DNA of 64,000 nucleotides, taken from positions 53,306 through 117,305 of the forward strand of contig JACPRD010000214.1 of assembly GCA_016190145.1 (NCBI GenBank), given 5' to 3'. The stretch's first letter is position 1; each line of letters opens with the position of its first letter. Below are positions 20,877-30,305 of the stretch, piece by piece. The position numbers were made by a program, and so were the translations under genes. This DNA comes from Planctomycetota bacterium. Its GTDB lineage: Bacteria > Planctomycetota > MHYJ01 > WSZJ01. Below the pieces are notes generated by a model, which did no database searches, was not told the origin of the DNA, and worked only from the letters and a program-made list of their open reading frames with translations.

Positions 20877-21025
20877 CCGGCGGCGCGGGGCGCCGCCGGA
20901 AAAGACAAACCCAAAGGGCAACTTTCAACAGAACGACAACGGCCAAGGGACAAATGAAAACGACGGGTTTGGGGCAGCAAGCGGGTGACGTGGGCGGAAT
21001 CGAGGGGCGCGGAGTTCCACTGTAG

Positions 21026-22666
21026 ATGCCGATAAACCTCACGATCGACGGGAAGCCGGTCACGGGCGAGAAGGGCGAAACCGTCCTTCCGGTCGCGCTG
21101 CGCAACGGCGTCGAGGTTCCATACTTCTGCTACCACCCGGGGCTCTCGCTGTCGGGAAACTGCCGCATGTGCCTCGTGCGCATGACGCCCCCGCCCCCCC
21201 CGCCGCAGAAGCCGGGGCCCGACGGGAAGGTGCCGCCAGGGCCGCCGCCGCCGCGGCCGATGCTCGTGATCGCGTGCATGACGCAGATCGCAGAAGGCAT
21301 GGTCGTCGAGACGAAGACGCCCGACGTCCTCAAGGCGCGCGAAGGCGTCATGGAGTTCGAACTCGTCAACCACCCGCTCGACTGCCCGACCTGCGACCAG
21401 GCCGGCGAGTGCTACCTCCAGGATCACTCGTACGACCACGGGCGGGCGCATGGCCGCATGTACGAAGAGCGGCACATGAAGCACACGAAGTCGCTCGGCC
21501 CGAATATCTCGATCTGGGGCAGCCGCTGCATCGTTTGCTCGCGCTGCGTGCGCTTCTGCGACGAGGTCTCGGGCACCGGCGAGCTCTGCATCGTGAATCG
21601 CGGCGACCACAGCGTCGTCGACGTCTTCCCGGGGCACCCGCTCGACAACGGCCTGTCGATGTGCACCGAGGACGTCTGCCCGGTCGGCGCGCTCATTTCC
21701 GAGGACTTCAAGTTCAAGGCGCGCGTCTGGTTCACGCGCACCACGAAGACGCTCTGCGCCTCCTGCTCGCTCGGCTGCAACGTCGACGCCGACACGATGG
21801 CGGAGGCGATCGTGCGGGTGAAGCCGCGCGAGAACCGCGAAGTCAACGACTGGTGGATGTGCGACCAGGGACGCATGTCGTACAAGCAGCAGGGTTCGCC
21901 GGAGCGGCTGGTCGAGGCCCGCGTGGACGGCAAGACGGCGACGCGGGCGGAAGGTGTGAAGGAGGCGTACCGTAGGTTCGCGGGCGCGGGCGCCGGGATT
22001 GCGGGCCTCGTGAGCCTCTGGAACACGAACGAAGAGATCTTCCTGTTCCGGCGGCTCCTGCGCGTGCTCGAGGCGGCCGCGCCGGCGGGGACGATCGCCA
22101 GGCCGGACGCGGCGCCGGTGAAGTTCCGCGCGTTCGAGATCCAGGGCGACCGCAACCCGAACCGGGCGGGCGCGCGGCTCGTGCTCGGAACCGAGGTCGC
22201 CGACGGCGGCGCGGCGGCCGTCGTGAAGGCGATCGAAGCGGGCAAAGTCACGGCGCTGCTCGTCGTCAACGCTGCGCCGGAATACGCGATGCCGGCCGGC
22301 CTCGAGGCCGCGCTCGGCAAGCTCCGGACGCTCGTCGTCGCCGACGTCTTCCAGGGCTCGCCGCTCGCCGCGAAAGCCCACGTCGTCCTGCCCGCCACCC
22401 TTCACTGGGAACAGGACGGCACGTTCGTAAACGTCGACGGCCGCGTCCAGCGCGCGCGGCCGGCCGTGGCGCCCCCTGGCGACGCGGCGCCCGCGCTCGA
22501 TATGCTCCAGGAAATGATCAACCAGCACCCACCCGGCGGCGCCGGCGTGCTGTCGGGTGACGGCGTCTTCCGCCAGTTGGGGGCGGAGGTCGCCGCGTTC
22601 AGGGAAATGACCTACAAGGACCTCGGGGAGTCGGGACTCGCCGTCAGGCAGACCGCGGCGAAGTAA
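21026..22666 (+). CDS. nuoG: NADH-quinone oxidoreductase subunit G with a Pro-rich insertion
   Basis: N-terminal 2Fe-2S, HPLDCPTCDQAGEC, CIVCSRCVRFCDEVSG and an N7-like CASCSLGC...C motif. Confidence 0.95.
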   Translation: MPINLTIDGKPVTGEKGETVLPVALRNGVEVPYFCYHPGLSLSGNCRMCLVRMTPPPPPPQKPGPDGKVPPGPPPPRPMLVIACMTQIAEGMVVETKTPDVLKAREGVMEFELVNHPLDCPTCDQAGECYLQDHSYDHGRAHGRMYEERHMKHTKSLGPNISIWGSRCIVCSRCVRFCDEVSGTGELCIVNRGDHSVVDVFPGHPLDNGLSMCTEDVCPVGALISEDFKFKARVWFTRTTKTLCASCSLGCNVDADTMAEAIVRVKPRENREVNDWWMCDQGRMSYKQQGSPERLVEARVDGKTATRAEGVKEAYRRFAGAGAGIAGLVSLWNTNEEIFLFRRLLRVLEAAAPAGTIARPDAAPVKFRAFEIQGDRNPNRAGARLVLGTEVADGGAAAVVKAIEAGKVTALLVVNAAPEYAMPAGLEAALGKLRTLVVADVFQGSPLAAKAHVVLPATLHWEQDGTFVNVDGRVQRARPAVAPPGDAAPALDMLQEMINQHPPGGAGVLSGDGVFRQLGAEVAAFREMTYKDLGESGLAVRQTAAK

Positions 22667-22682
22667 GAGGGGGTAAACAGCC

Positions 22683-23705
22683 ATCCGTATCTGGGACCTG
22701 GTCGTCGTGGTGGCGGTGTTCGGGACCGTCATGAACGCCGTCCCCATCCTCGTGTGGGCCGAGCGGAGAGTCTCCGCATGGGTCCAGGATCGCGTCGGCC
22801 CCAACCGCGTCGGCCCGTGGGGACTTTTCCAGCCCATCGCCGATGCCCTCAAGCTCCTCTTCAAGGAAGACATCGTCCCCGACGGCGTCGACCGCGTCCT
22901 CTTCGTCCTCGCCCCCGCCTTCGCCTTCATCCCCGCCGCCCTCATCGTCACCGTCATCCCGTTCGGCGCCCCCATGATGGTGCAGGGCGAACCCCTCCAG
23001 CTCCAGGTCTGCCGCGGCAACGTCGGCATCCTCCTCTTCCTCGCCTTGACAGGCCTCGGCGTCTACGGCATCGCCTTCGCCGGCTACGCCTCCAACAACA
23101 AGTTCGCCCTCCTCGGCGGCCTCCGCGCCTCCGCGCAGGTCGTGAGCTACGAAATCGCCATGGGCCTCGCCATCGTCTCCATCCTCATGAGCTCCCAGTC
23201 CGTCGACATGAACGCCATCGTCGCCGACCAGACCGGCACGTGGATGGGCTTCGTCCCCCGCTGGAACGTCCTCCGCCAGCCGATCGCCTTCGTCGTTTTC
23301 CTCGTCGCCGCATTCGCCGAATCGAACCGCCTGCCGTTCGACCTCCCCGAGTGCGAGGCCGAGCTCGTCGGCGGCTACCACACCGAGTACTCCTCCATGA
23401 AGTTCTCCCTGTTCTTCCTCGGCGAATACACCGCCATGTTCGCCTCGTGCTGCATGATCACCACCCTGTTCCTCGGCGGCTGGTCCCTCCCCGGCATGAA
23501 CCTCGCCAGCACGTCCATCCCCTTCTCCCTCCTCACCGTCGGCGTCTTCTTCGCCAAGGTCTCCCTCCTCCTCTTCTTCTACATCATCATCCGCTGGACC
23601 CTCCCGCGCTTCCGGTTCGACCAGCTCATGCAGCTCGGCTGGAAAACCCTCATCCCGCTCGCCCTCGCCAACATCATCCTCACGGGGGTCCTCGCCCAGC
23701 GATGA
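22683..23705 (+). CDS. nuoH: NADH-quinone oxidoreductase subunit H
   Basis: VWAERRVSAWVQDRVGPNRVGPWGLFQPIADALKLLFKED. Start uncertain: ATC at 22683 fits the RBS and TM1; GTG at 22707 is the alternative. Confidence 0.93.
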   Translation: MRIWDLVVVVAVFGTVMNAVPILVWAERRVSAWVQDRVGPNRVGPWGLFQPIADALKLLFKEDIVPDGVDRVLFVLAPAFAFIPAALIVTVIPFGAPMMVQGEPLQLQVCRGNVGILLFLALTGLGVYGIAFAGYASNNKFALLGGLRASAQVVSYEIAMGLAIVSILMSSQSVDMNAIVADQTGTWMGFVPRWNVLRQPIAFVVFLVAAFAESNRLPFDLPECEAELVGGYHTEYSSMKFSLFFLGEYTAMFASCCMITTLFLGGWSLPGMNLASTSIPFSLLTVGVFFAKVSLLLFFYIIIRWTLPRFRFDQLMQLGWKTLIPLALANIILTGVLAQR

Positions 23706-24259
23706 ACCTCCGCGACTTCTTCTTCGTCCTGTTCTCCTTCCTCGCCGTCTTCGGCGCGTTCCTCACCGTCACGCGCCGCAGCCCCATGTACTCCGCCATG
23801 TCCCTCCTCGTCTTCTTCGGCGCCATCTCCGGCGTCATGATGATCCTCGCCGCGCCGTTCCTCGCCCTCATGCAGATGATGGTCTACGCCGGCGCCATCC
23901 TCGTCCTGTTCCTGTTCGTCATCATGCTGCTGTCCCTGCGCAAGGAAGAGCTCGGCGGCGAGCGGCCGTGGCCGCTTCAGCTGCTCGCCGGATGCGGCTG
24001 CGCCGTGCTGTTCGGCCTCCTGGCCGTCGCCATCCTCCGCGCGGAACTCCCCAGGACCGCCCCCGCACTCGGGCCGGAGTTCGGCTCGCCCGAAGCCGTC
24101 GGCCGGGCGATGTTCTCGGAGTACGTCCTGGCGTTCGAAATCGTCTCCGTGCTCATCCTCGCGGCCACGCTCGGAGCGGTCGTCCTCGCCAAGAAGCACC
24201 TCGAACCGCCCGCCGCCGAGGAAACGCCGGCGCCGCCGCACGGGGAGGCCCATCACTAG
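23702..24259 (+). CDS. nuoJ: NADH-quinone oxidoreductase subunit J
   Basis: MQMMVYAGAILVLFLFVIMLL; overlaps the nuoH stop. Confidence 0.95.
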   Translation: MNLRDFFFVLFSFLAVFGAFLTVTRRSPMYSAMSLLVFFGAISGVMMILAAPFLALMQMMVYAGAILVLFLFVIMLLSLRKEELGGERPWPLQLLAGCGCAVLFGLLAVAILRAELPRTAPALGPEFGSPEAVGRAMFSEYVLAFEIVSVLILAATLGAVVLAKKHLEPPAAEETPAPPHGEAHH

Positions 24260-24574
24260 ATGATCACCCTCCCCAACTGCCTCCTCCTCTCGGCCCTCCT
24301 CTTCGCAACCGGCGTCTTCGGCGTCGTCGCCCGCCGGAACGCTCTCATCGTCCTCATGTCCGTCGAGCTCATGCTCAACGGCGTCAACGTGGCCTTCGTC
24401 GCCTTCGCCCGGTTCTACCCCGGCGGCGCGGGCGCCCCCGCCGGACACGTCTTCGTCCTCCTGACCATGGCCGTCGCCGCCGCGGAAGCGGCCGTCGGCC
24501 TCGCGATCGTGCTCGCCTGGTTCCGCAACCGCAAGACCACCGACACCGATGAGATGAGGACGATGCGCTGGTGA
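24260..24574 (+). CDS. nuoK: NADH-quinone oxidoreductase subunit K
   Basis: GVVARRNALIVLMSVELMLNGVNVAFVAF. Confidence 0.97.
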   Translation: MITLPNCLLLSALLFATGVFGVVARRNALIVLMSVELMLNGVNVAFVAFARFYPGGAGAPAGHVFVLLTMAVAAAEAAVGLAIVLAWFRNRKTTDTDEMRTMRW

Positions 24575-26541
24575 ACGACGCCTCCCGCTGCCTGGAACTG
24601 GTCCCCCTCCTCTGCCTCGCGGGCTTCCTCGCGAACGGCCTCTTCGGCCGCCGCTGGAGCCGCGATACCGCGGGCGTCGTCGGCACCGCCGCTTCCGTCG
24701 CGTCCTTCCTCTGCGCCGTGGTCGTCGCGCGCGAGCTCCTGCGCACCGACCTCCCGGTCCGCGCCGACCTCTGGTCGTGGATCGACATCGGCGAGCTCAA
24801 CGTCAGGTTCGGATTCGTCGCCGACCGCCTCTCCGTCGTCATGCTCCTCGTCGTCACCGGCGTCGGGTCGCTCATCCACCTTTACTCCGTGGGCTACATG
24901 TCCCACGACAGCTCCCCCGCGCGGTACTTCGCCTATCTCAACCTGTTCATGTTCTCCATGCTCGTCCTCGTCCTCGCCGACAACCTGCTCGTCATGTTCG
25001 TCGGCTGGGAAGGCGTCGGCCTGTGCTCCTACCTCCTCATCGGGTTCTGGTTCGAGGACCCCGAAAAGGCCAGCGCCGGGAAAAAGGCCTTCATCGTCAA
25101 CCGCATCGGCGACTTCGGTTTCCTCCTCGGCCTCTTCGGCATCTTCATCGTCTTCCACAGCCTCGACTTCGACACCATCAACAACATGATCCCGGCCGTC
25201 CAGGACCGCCTCACCGGGAACATCCCCGTCTTCCCCTTCACCATGGTCACCGCCATCACCCTGTGCCTCTTCGTCGGCGCCACCGGCAAGTCCGCCCAGA
25301 TCCCCCTCTACGTCTGGCTCCCCGACGCCATGGCCGGCCCGACGCCGGTGTCCGCCCTCATCCACGCCGCCACCATGGTCACCGCGGGCGTCTACATGAT
25401 CGCCCGCCTCTCGCACCTGTTCGTCCTCGCCCCCGCAACCCTCGCCGTCGTGGCCGGCGTCGGCGCCGCCACCGCCGTCTTCGCCGCTCTCATGGGCCTC
25501 GCCCAGAACGACATCAAGAAAGTCCTCGCCTACTCCACCGTCTCCCAGCTCGGCCTCATGTTCGTCGCCATGGGCACCGCCGCCTTCTCCGCCGGCATCT
25601 TCCACCTCTTCACGCACGCCTTCTTCAAGGCCCTCCTCTTCCTCGGCGCCGGCTCCGTCATCCACGCGATGAGCGGCGAGCAGGACATGCGCCGCATGGG
25701 CGGACTCCGGGGACGCATGCCGGCCACCTTCGGCACGATGTTCATCGGCGCCCTCGCCATCGCCGGCATCCCCCCGTTCGCGGGCTTCTTCTCGAAGGAC
25801 GAAATCATCTGGAGCGCCTGGAACGCCCCCGGCCCCCAGCGCATCGTCCTCGGCGTCCTCGCCAGCCTCGCCAGCGTCATGACCGCCTTCTACATGTTCA
25901 GGCTGATCGCGATGACCTTCCTGGGAAGCGGCCGCGGCTCGGCCGAGGCCCACTCGCACGCGCACGAGTCGCCGTGGACGATGACGCTGCCTCTCGCGGT
26001 CCTCGCGACGCTCTCGTGCGTCGCGGGGTTCCTGAACGTTCCCGAACTGCTGCACGGCGGCGCGCGGTTCTCGAAGTTCCTCGAGCCCGTCCTCGCCGCG
26101 GCGCCCGCCCACGCCGGGGAGCACGCGTCCCACGGCGCGGAGGCGGGAGTCATGGTGCTCTCCACGATCCTGGCCTTCGCCGCCGGCGGCGCCGCGCTCT
26201 GGATCTACGTGAAGCACCCCGGCCTGCCCGCGGCGTTCTTCCGCCGCTCCCCCGCGCTCGCGGGCCTGCACGCGATCGTGCGCGACAAGTTCTACATCGA
26301 CGAGTTCTACGACCGCGCCGTGGTCCGCCCGATCCGCACGACCGCCCTCCTCCTCTGGATCTTCGTCGACGTCCTCGTCATCGACATGACCGTCAACGTC
26401 GCGGCGCTCGTCGCCGAACTGCTCTCCGAAAGCCTGCGCCGCCTCCAGGACGGACTCATCGGCACCTACGCCGTCTGGTTCCTCGCCGGCAGCATGCTCG
26501 TCCTCGGATACTTCCTCTGGCAGCTGGGAGGCGCCGGATGA
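24571..26541 (+). CDS. nuoL: NADH-quinone oxidoreductase subunit L
   Basis: LPDAMAGPTPVSALIHAATMVTAGVYMIARLSHLF; position in the operon. Confidence 0.97.
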   Translation: MNDASRCLELVPLLCLAGFLANGLFGRRWSRDTAGVVGTAASVASFLCAVVVARELLRTDLPVRADLWSWIDIGELNVRFGFVADRLSVVMLLVVTGVGSLIHLYSVGYMSHDSSPARYFAYLNLFMFSMLVLVLADNLLVMFVGWEGVGLCSYLLIGFWFEDPEKASAGKKAFIVNRIGDFGFLLGLFGIFIVFHSLDFDTINNMIPAVQDRLTGNIPVFPFTMVTAITLCLFVGATGKSAQIPLYVWLPDAMAGPTPVSALIHAATMVTAGVYMIARLSHLFVLAPATLAVVAGVGAATAVFAALMGLAQNDIKKVLAYSTVSQLGLMFVAMGTAAFSAGIFHLFTHAFFKALLFLGAGSVIHAMSGEQDMRRMGGLRGRMPATFGTMFIGALAIAGIPPFAGFFSKDEIIWSAWNAPGPQRIVLGVLASLASVMTAFYMFRLIAMTFLGSGRGSAEAHSHAHESPWTMTLPLAVLATLSCVAGFLNVPELLHGGARFSKFLEPVLAAAPAHAGEHASHGAEAGVMVLSTILAFAAGGAALWIYVKHPGLPAAFFRRSPALAGLHAIVRDKFYIDEFYDRAVVRPIRTTALLLWIFVDVLVIDMTVNVAALVAELLSESLRRLQDGLIGTYAVWFLAGSMLVLGYFLWQLGGAG

Positions 26542-28052
26542 ACTACCCCGTCCTCACCACCCTCATCCTCGCGCCCCTCGCGGGCGCCGCCCTGCTCGCG
26601 TTCCTCCCCCGCGAGAACCGGAAAGAACTCCGCCTCGGCGCCCTGTTCGTCACCGTGTTCGTCTTCCTCCTCTCCATCCCCCTCTGGACACGCTTCCGCA
26701 CCGGCTCCGCCGAAATGCAGTTCGTCGAAAGCCGCGCGTGGATCCCGGCCCTCGGCGTCACCTACAAACTCGGCGTCGACGGCATCTCCGTCCTCCTCGT
26801 CCTCCTCACCACCCTCCTCATGCCCGTCTGCGTCCTCGCCTCCTGGAACATCACCGACCGCGCCCGCGAGTACTTCGCCTCCTTCCTCGTCCTCGAAAGC
26901 GCCATGATCGGCGCGTTCTCGGCCCTGGACCTGCTGCTGTTCTACGTTTTCTGGGAAGCGATGCTCATCCCGATGCTGCTGCTGATCGGGGTGTGGGGCG
27001 GCCCGCGGCGCGTCTACGCGGCGCTCAAGTTCTTCCTCTATACGGTCGTCGGCTCGCTGCCCATGTTCATCGCGATCCTGTACCTCTACTTCGCCGCGGG
27101 CGTGAACTCCTTCGACGCGGAGAAGATCTCCGCCGCGCTCCAGACCTCGCCCCTCGAGTCCGGCCCCGCGCGCCTCTGCTTCCTCGCCTTCGCCCTCGCC
27201 TTCGCCGTCAAGGTCCCCCTCTTCCCCCTCCACACATGGCTCCCCGACGCGCACGTCGAGGCCCCGACCGCAGGCTCCGTCATCCTCGCGGGCGTCCTGC
27301 TCAAGATGGGCACCTACGGCTTCCTCCGCTTCGCCGTCCCCCTCTTCCCGGACGCCGCCGCCCATTACCTCCCGTGGATCGTGGCGCTCGCGGTGATCGG
27401 CATCATCTACGGCTCGCTCATGTGCCTCGCGCAGGAGGACATGAAGAAGCTCATCGCGTACTCCTCCGTCGCCCACCTCGGCTTCGTCGTCCTCGGCATG
27501 TTCTCGTTCACCGAGATGGGCGTCTCCGGCGCCGTCCTCCAGATGGTCAACCACGGCGTCTCCACCGGCGCCCTGTTCCTCTGCGTCGGCGTCCTCTACG
27601 AACGCCGCCACACCCGCCTCCTCGACGACTTCGGCGGCATCGCGAAGATCATGCCGGGGTTCGCCGTAGTCCTCGTCCTCGTCACCCTCTCTTCGATCGG
27701 CCTCCCCGGCACCAACGGGTTCGTCGGCGAGTTCCTCATCCTGCTCGGCTCGTTCGAGGCCAGCAAGTGGCCCGCAATCCTCGCCGCCACCGGCGTCGTC
27801 CTCGGCGCCGCCTACATGCTCTGGATGGTCCAGAAAGTCCTCTTCGGAAAAATCCTCCACGAGGAAAACGAACACCTCGGCGACATGCACGGCCGTGAAT
27901 GGGCCGCCCTCGTCCCCCTCCTCTTCCTCGTCTTCGCCATCGGCCTCTTCCCCAACGCCTTCCTCAGCCGCGTCGCCCCCAGCGTGCGCAAACTTAACTC
28001 GCAGGTCCATGAAGCCCTGCTGAAGTCGCGGGCCGTTGAGGAGCCGCGCTGA
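26538..28052 (+). CDS. nuoM: NADH-quinone oxidoreductase subunit M
   Basis: FPLHTWLPDAHVEAPTAGSVILAGVLLKMGTYGFLRF. Confidence 0.97.
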   Translation: MNYPVLTTLILAPLAGAALLAFLPRENRKELRLGALFVTVFVFLLSIPLWTRFRTGSAEMQFVESRAWIPALGVTYKLGVDGISVLLVLLTTLLMPVCVLASWNITDRAREYFASFLVLESAMIGAFSALDLLLFYVFWEAMLIPMLLLIGVWGGPRRVYAALKFFLYTVVGSLPMFIAILYLYFAAGVNSFDAEKISAALQTSPLESGPARLCFLAFALAFAVKVPLFPLHTWLPDAHVEAPTAGSVILAGVLLKMGTYGFLRFAVPLFPDAAAHYLPWIVALAVIGIIYGSLMCLAQEDMKKLIAYSSVAHLGFVVLGMFSFTEMGVSGAVLQMVNHGVSTGALFLCVGVLYERRHTRLLDDFGGIAKIMPGFAVVLVLVTLSSIGLPGTNGFVGEFLILLGSFEASKWPAILAATGVVLGAAYMLWMVQKVLFGKILHEENEHLGDMHGREWAALVPLLFLVFAIGLFPNAFLSRVAPSVRKLNSQVHEALLKSRAVEEPR

Positions 28053-29569
28053 TGCCGGTCACCGCCCACGACGTCCTCCTCCTCTCCCCGTTCCTCGCCA
28101 TCCTCGGCGCCGCGGCCCTCGCCGTCGCCGCCGACCTGTTCATCGGCCGCCTCGAGCGCGCCGCCCTCCCGTTCCTCTCCGTCGCCGGCCTCGGCGCGGC
28201 CGCGATGGCGTTCGTGAATCTGTGGGGGCGCAACGAAGAGGCGTTCGCGGGGGCGATCCGGACGGACGATCTCTCCATCGTGCTCGGGCTCACCGCGGTC
28301 GGCGCCACCGCGATATCGGTGCTCATGTCCGCCACCTACGTCCGCCCCGCCGCCGTCGACTTCGGCGAGTTCTACGGCCTCATGCTCACCGCCTGCGCCG
28401 GCGCCGTCCTCCTCGCCCAGGCCAACGACCTCATGATGGTCTTCCTCGGCATCGAAATCCTCTCCATCTCCATCTACTGCCTCACCGGCATCACCCGCGA
28501 CCGCGAAAAATCCGCCGAAGCCGCCATGAAGTACTTCATCATGGGCGCCTTCTCCACCGGCTTCCTCCTGTTCGGCTTCGCCTTCCTCTACGGCGCCGCC
28601 GCCTCCCAGCCGGCCTCCCCTGGCGCCCTCTCCTCCGCCTGCCTCCGCCTCGACTCCCTCGCCGCCATCCCCGCCGATAACCCCCTCCTCCTCGCCGGCC
28701 TCGCTCTCTTCCTCGTCGGCTTCTCCTTCAAACTCGGCGCCGTCCCGTTCCACGCCTGGACCCCCGACGCCTACGAAGGCGCCCCCGCCCCCGTCACCGG
28801 CTTCATGTCCGCCGTCGTCAAGGCCGGCGCCGTCGGCGCCCTCCTCCGCGCCGCCACGATCGCCTTCCCCCACCTCGCCTACGAATGGGGCACCCTCCTC
28901 GCCCTCCTCGCCGCCGCCACCATGATCGTCGGCAACCTCTTCGCCCTCGCCCAGACCAACCTCAAACGCCTCCTCGCCTACTCCTCCATCGGCCACACCG
29001 GCTACATCCTCGTCGGCGTCGCCACCTCCGCGCTCGCCTCCGACGGCGCCGGCCGCCTTCAGCCCGAATCCCTCACCGCCGTCGTGTTCTACGTCGCCGC
29101 CTACGCCGTCACCACCGTCGGCTCCTTCGGCATCATCTCCCTCCTCTCGCGCCCCGGCGCCGAACTCGAAGACGTCTCCCATTTCGCCGGCCTCGCCTCC
29201 CGCCGCCCCCTGGCCGCCGCCGCCATGACCCTCTTCATGGCCTCCCTCGCCGGCATCCCCCCCACCGCCGGGTTCATCGGGAAGTTTCTGATCTTCAAGG
29301 AAGCGGTCTCCAGCCCCGAGACCCTCTGGCTCGCCCTGATCGGCATTGCGACCTCGATGCTGTCCGCGTACTACTACCTGAAGATCGTCGTGGCGATGTA
29401 CATGCGCGCGCCGGAAAAGGGCGAAGAATTCGGCCTGACCTCCGAGCGCTGGGGCGCGGGATTCGCCCTTGCGCTCTCCGCCGCGGGCACCGTGCTGCTG
29501 GGAGTCGTCCCCATGCGGCTCATCGAGTGGAGCGCCGCGGCGATCAGGGAGCTGGGGCATTTGCTATAG
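28052..29569 (+). CDS. nuoN: NADH-quinone oxidoreductase subunit N
   Basis: GAVPFHAWTPDAYEGAPAPVTGFMS; LLAYSSIGHTGYILVG. Confidence 0.97.
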   Translation: MPVTAHDVLLLSPFLAILGAAALAVAADLFIGRLERAALPFLSVAGLGAAAMAFVNLWGRNEEAFAGAIRTDDLSIVLGLTAVGATAISVLMSATYVRPAAVDFGEFYGLMLTACAGAVLLAQANDLMMVFLGIEILSISIYCLTGITRDREKSAEAAMKYFIMGAFSTGFLLFGFAFLYGAAASQPASPGALSSACLRLDSLAAIPADNPLLLAGLALFLVGFSFKLGAVPFHAWTPDAYEGAPAPVTGFMSAVVKAGAVGALLRAATIAFPHLAYEWGTLLALLAAATMIVGNLFALAQTNLKRLLAYSSIGHTGYILVGVATSALASDGAGRLQPESLTAVVFYVAAYAVTTVGSFGIISLLSRPGAELEDVSHFAGLASRRPLAAAAMTLFMASLAGIPPTAGFIGKFLIFKEAVSSPETLWLALIGIATSMLSAYYYLKIVVAMYMRAPEKGEEFGLTSERWGAGFALALSAAGTVLLGVVPMRLIEWSAAAIRELGHLL

Positions 29570-29578
29570 TCTGGCCTT

Positions 29579-30217
29579 GTGAGATCTTTCTGGCGGTTCT
29601 TCCTGGCGGCCCTCGTGTGCGGCTGCGCGCCGGACCCCCCGGCTCCGGCGCCGCCTCCACCCGTCGCCTGGCCCCCGGTCAAGGGGCAGCCGTTTCCTGA
29701 TCTCCAACTCGTCGACCAGACGGGCGCCCGCGTGTCCCTGTCCTCCTTCAAGGGGAAGGTCCTCCTCGTCGAGCCGGTCGGAATGAACTGCGCCGGCTGC
29801 CAGGCTTTCTGCGGCGCGCATCGCCCGGGGATCGGGGCGTTCGAAGGCGTGACGCCCCAGCCCGGCCTGATGTCCGTCGACGAGTGCGTCGCCCGGCTCG
29901 GCCAGGGGGCGACCCTCGACGACCCCGATGTCGTGCACGTCCAGCTGCTTCTCTACAGCATGAACATGGACGCGCCGACGCCGGCGGACGCGAAACGATG
30001 GGCGGACCACTTCAAGATGGACAGGAACCGCAACCGGGTGGTTCTCGCCGGGGAACCGTGGCTGGTCAACTCGGCCAGCTACGAAATGATCCCCGGCTTC
30101 TTCCTCGTCGACCGCGCGTTCGTGGTCGTCTCCGACAGTACCGGCCATCACCCGAAGGACGACCTGTATCGCTTCCTGATTCCAGCACTGTCCAAACTGC
30201 TGCACGAGAAGCGCTGA
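29579..30217 (+). CDS. redoxin/SCO-like thioredoxin-fold lipoprotein
   Basis: lipobox-like LVCGC; KGQPFPDLQLVDQTGARVSLSSFKGKVLLVEPVGMNCAGCQAFC. Confidence 0.7.
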   Translation: MRSFWRFFLAALVCGCAPDPPAPAPPPPVAWPPVKGQPFPDLQLVDQTGARVSLSSFKGKVLLVEPVGMNCAGCQAFCGAHRPGIGAFEGVTPQPGLMSVDECVARLGQGATLDDPDVVHVQLLLYSMNMDAPTPADAKRWADHFKMDRNRNRVVLAGEPWLVNSASYEMIPGFFLVDRAFVVVSDSTGHHPKDDLYRFLIPALSKLLHEKR

Positions 30218-30257
30218 ATCGGTTGGGTTCTGATGGGAGGAGGCGGTATCAAAAGAA

Positions 30258-30287
30258 AGGACCCGGCGGCGAAGCCGGGTCCTGTTT
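30258..30287. terminator. hairpin terminator between convergent genes
   Basis: AGGACCCGGC-ggcgaa-GCCGGGTCCT followed by GTTT. Confidence 0.75.
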
Positions 30288-30305
30288 AAATCTCTCTTCG
30301 GGCGG

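Noticed and set aside
24415-28052. Very long ORFs antisense or frame-shifted to nuoL/nuoM (e.g. 24777..28052 +, 24415..26271 -)
   Set aside because: Arg/His/Pro- or Glu/Gly/Asp-rich translations typical of alternative frames in GC-rich genes; nuo frames explain the DNA.
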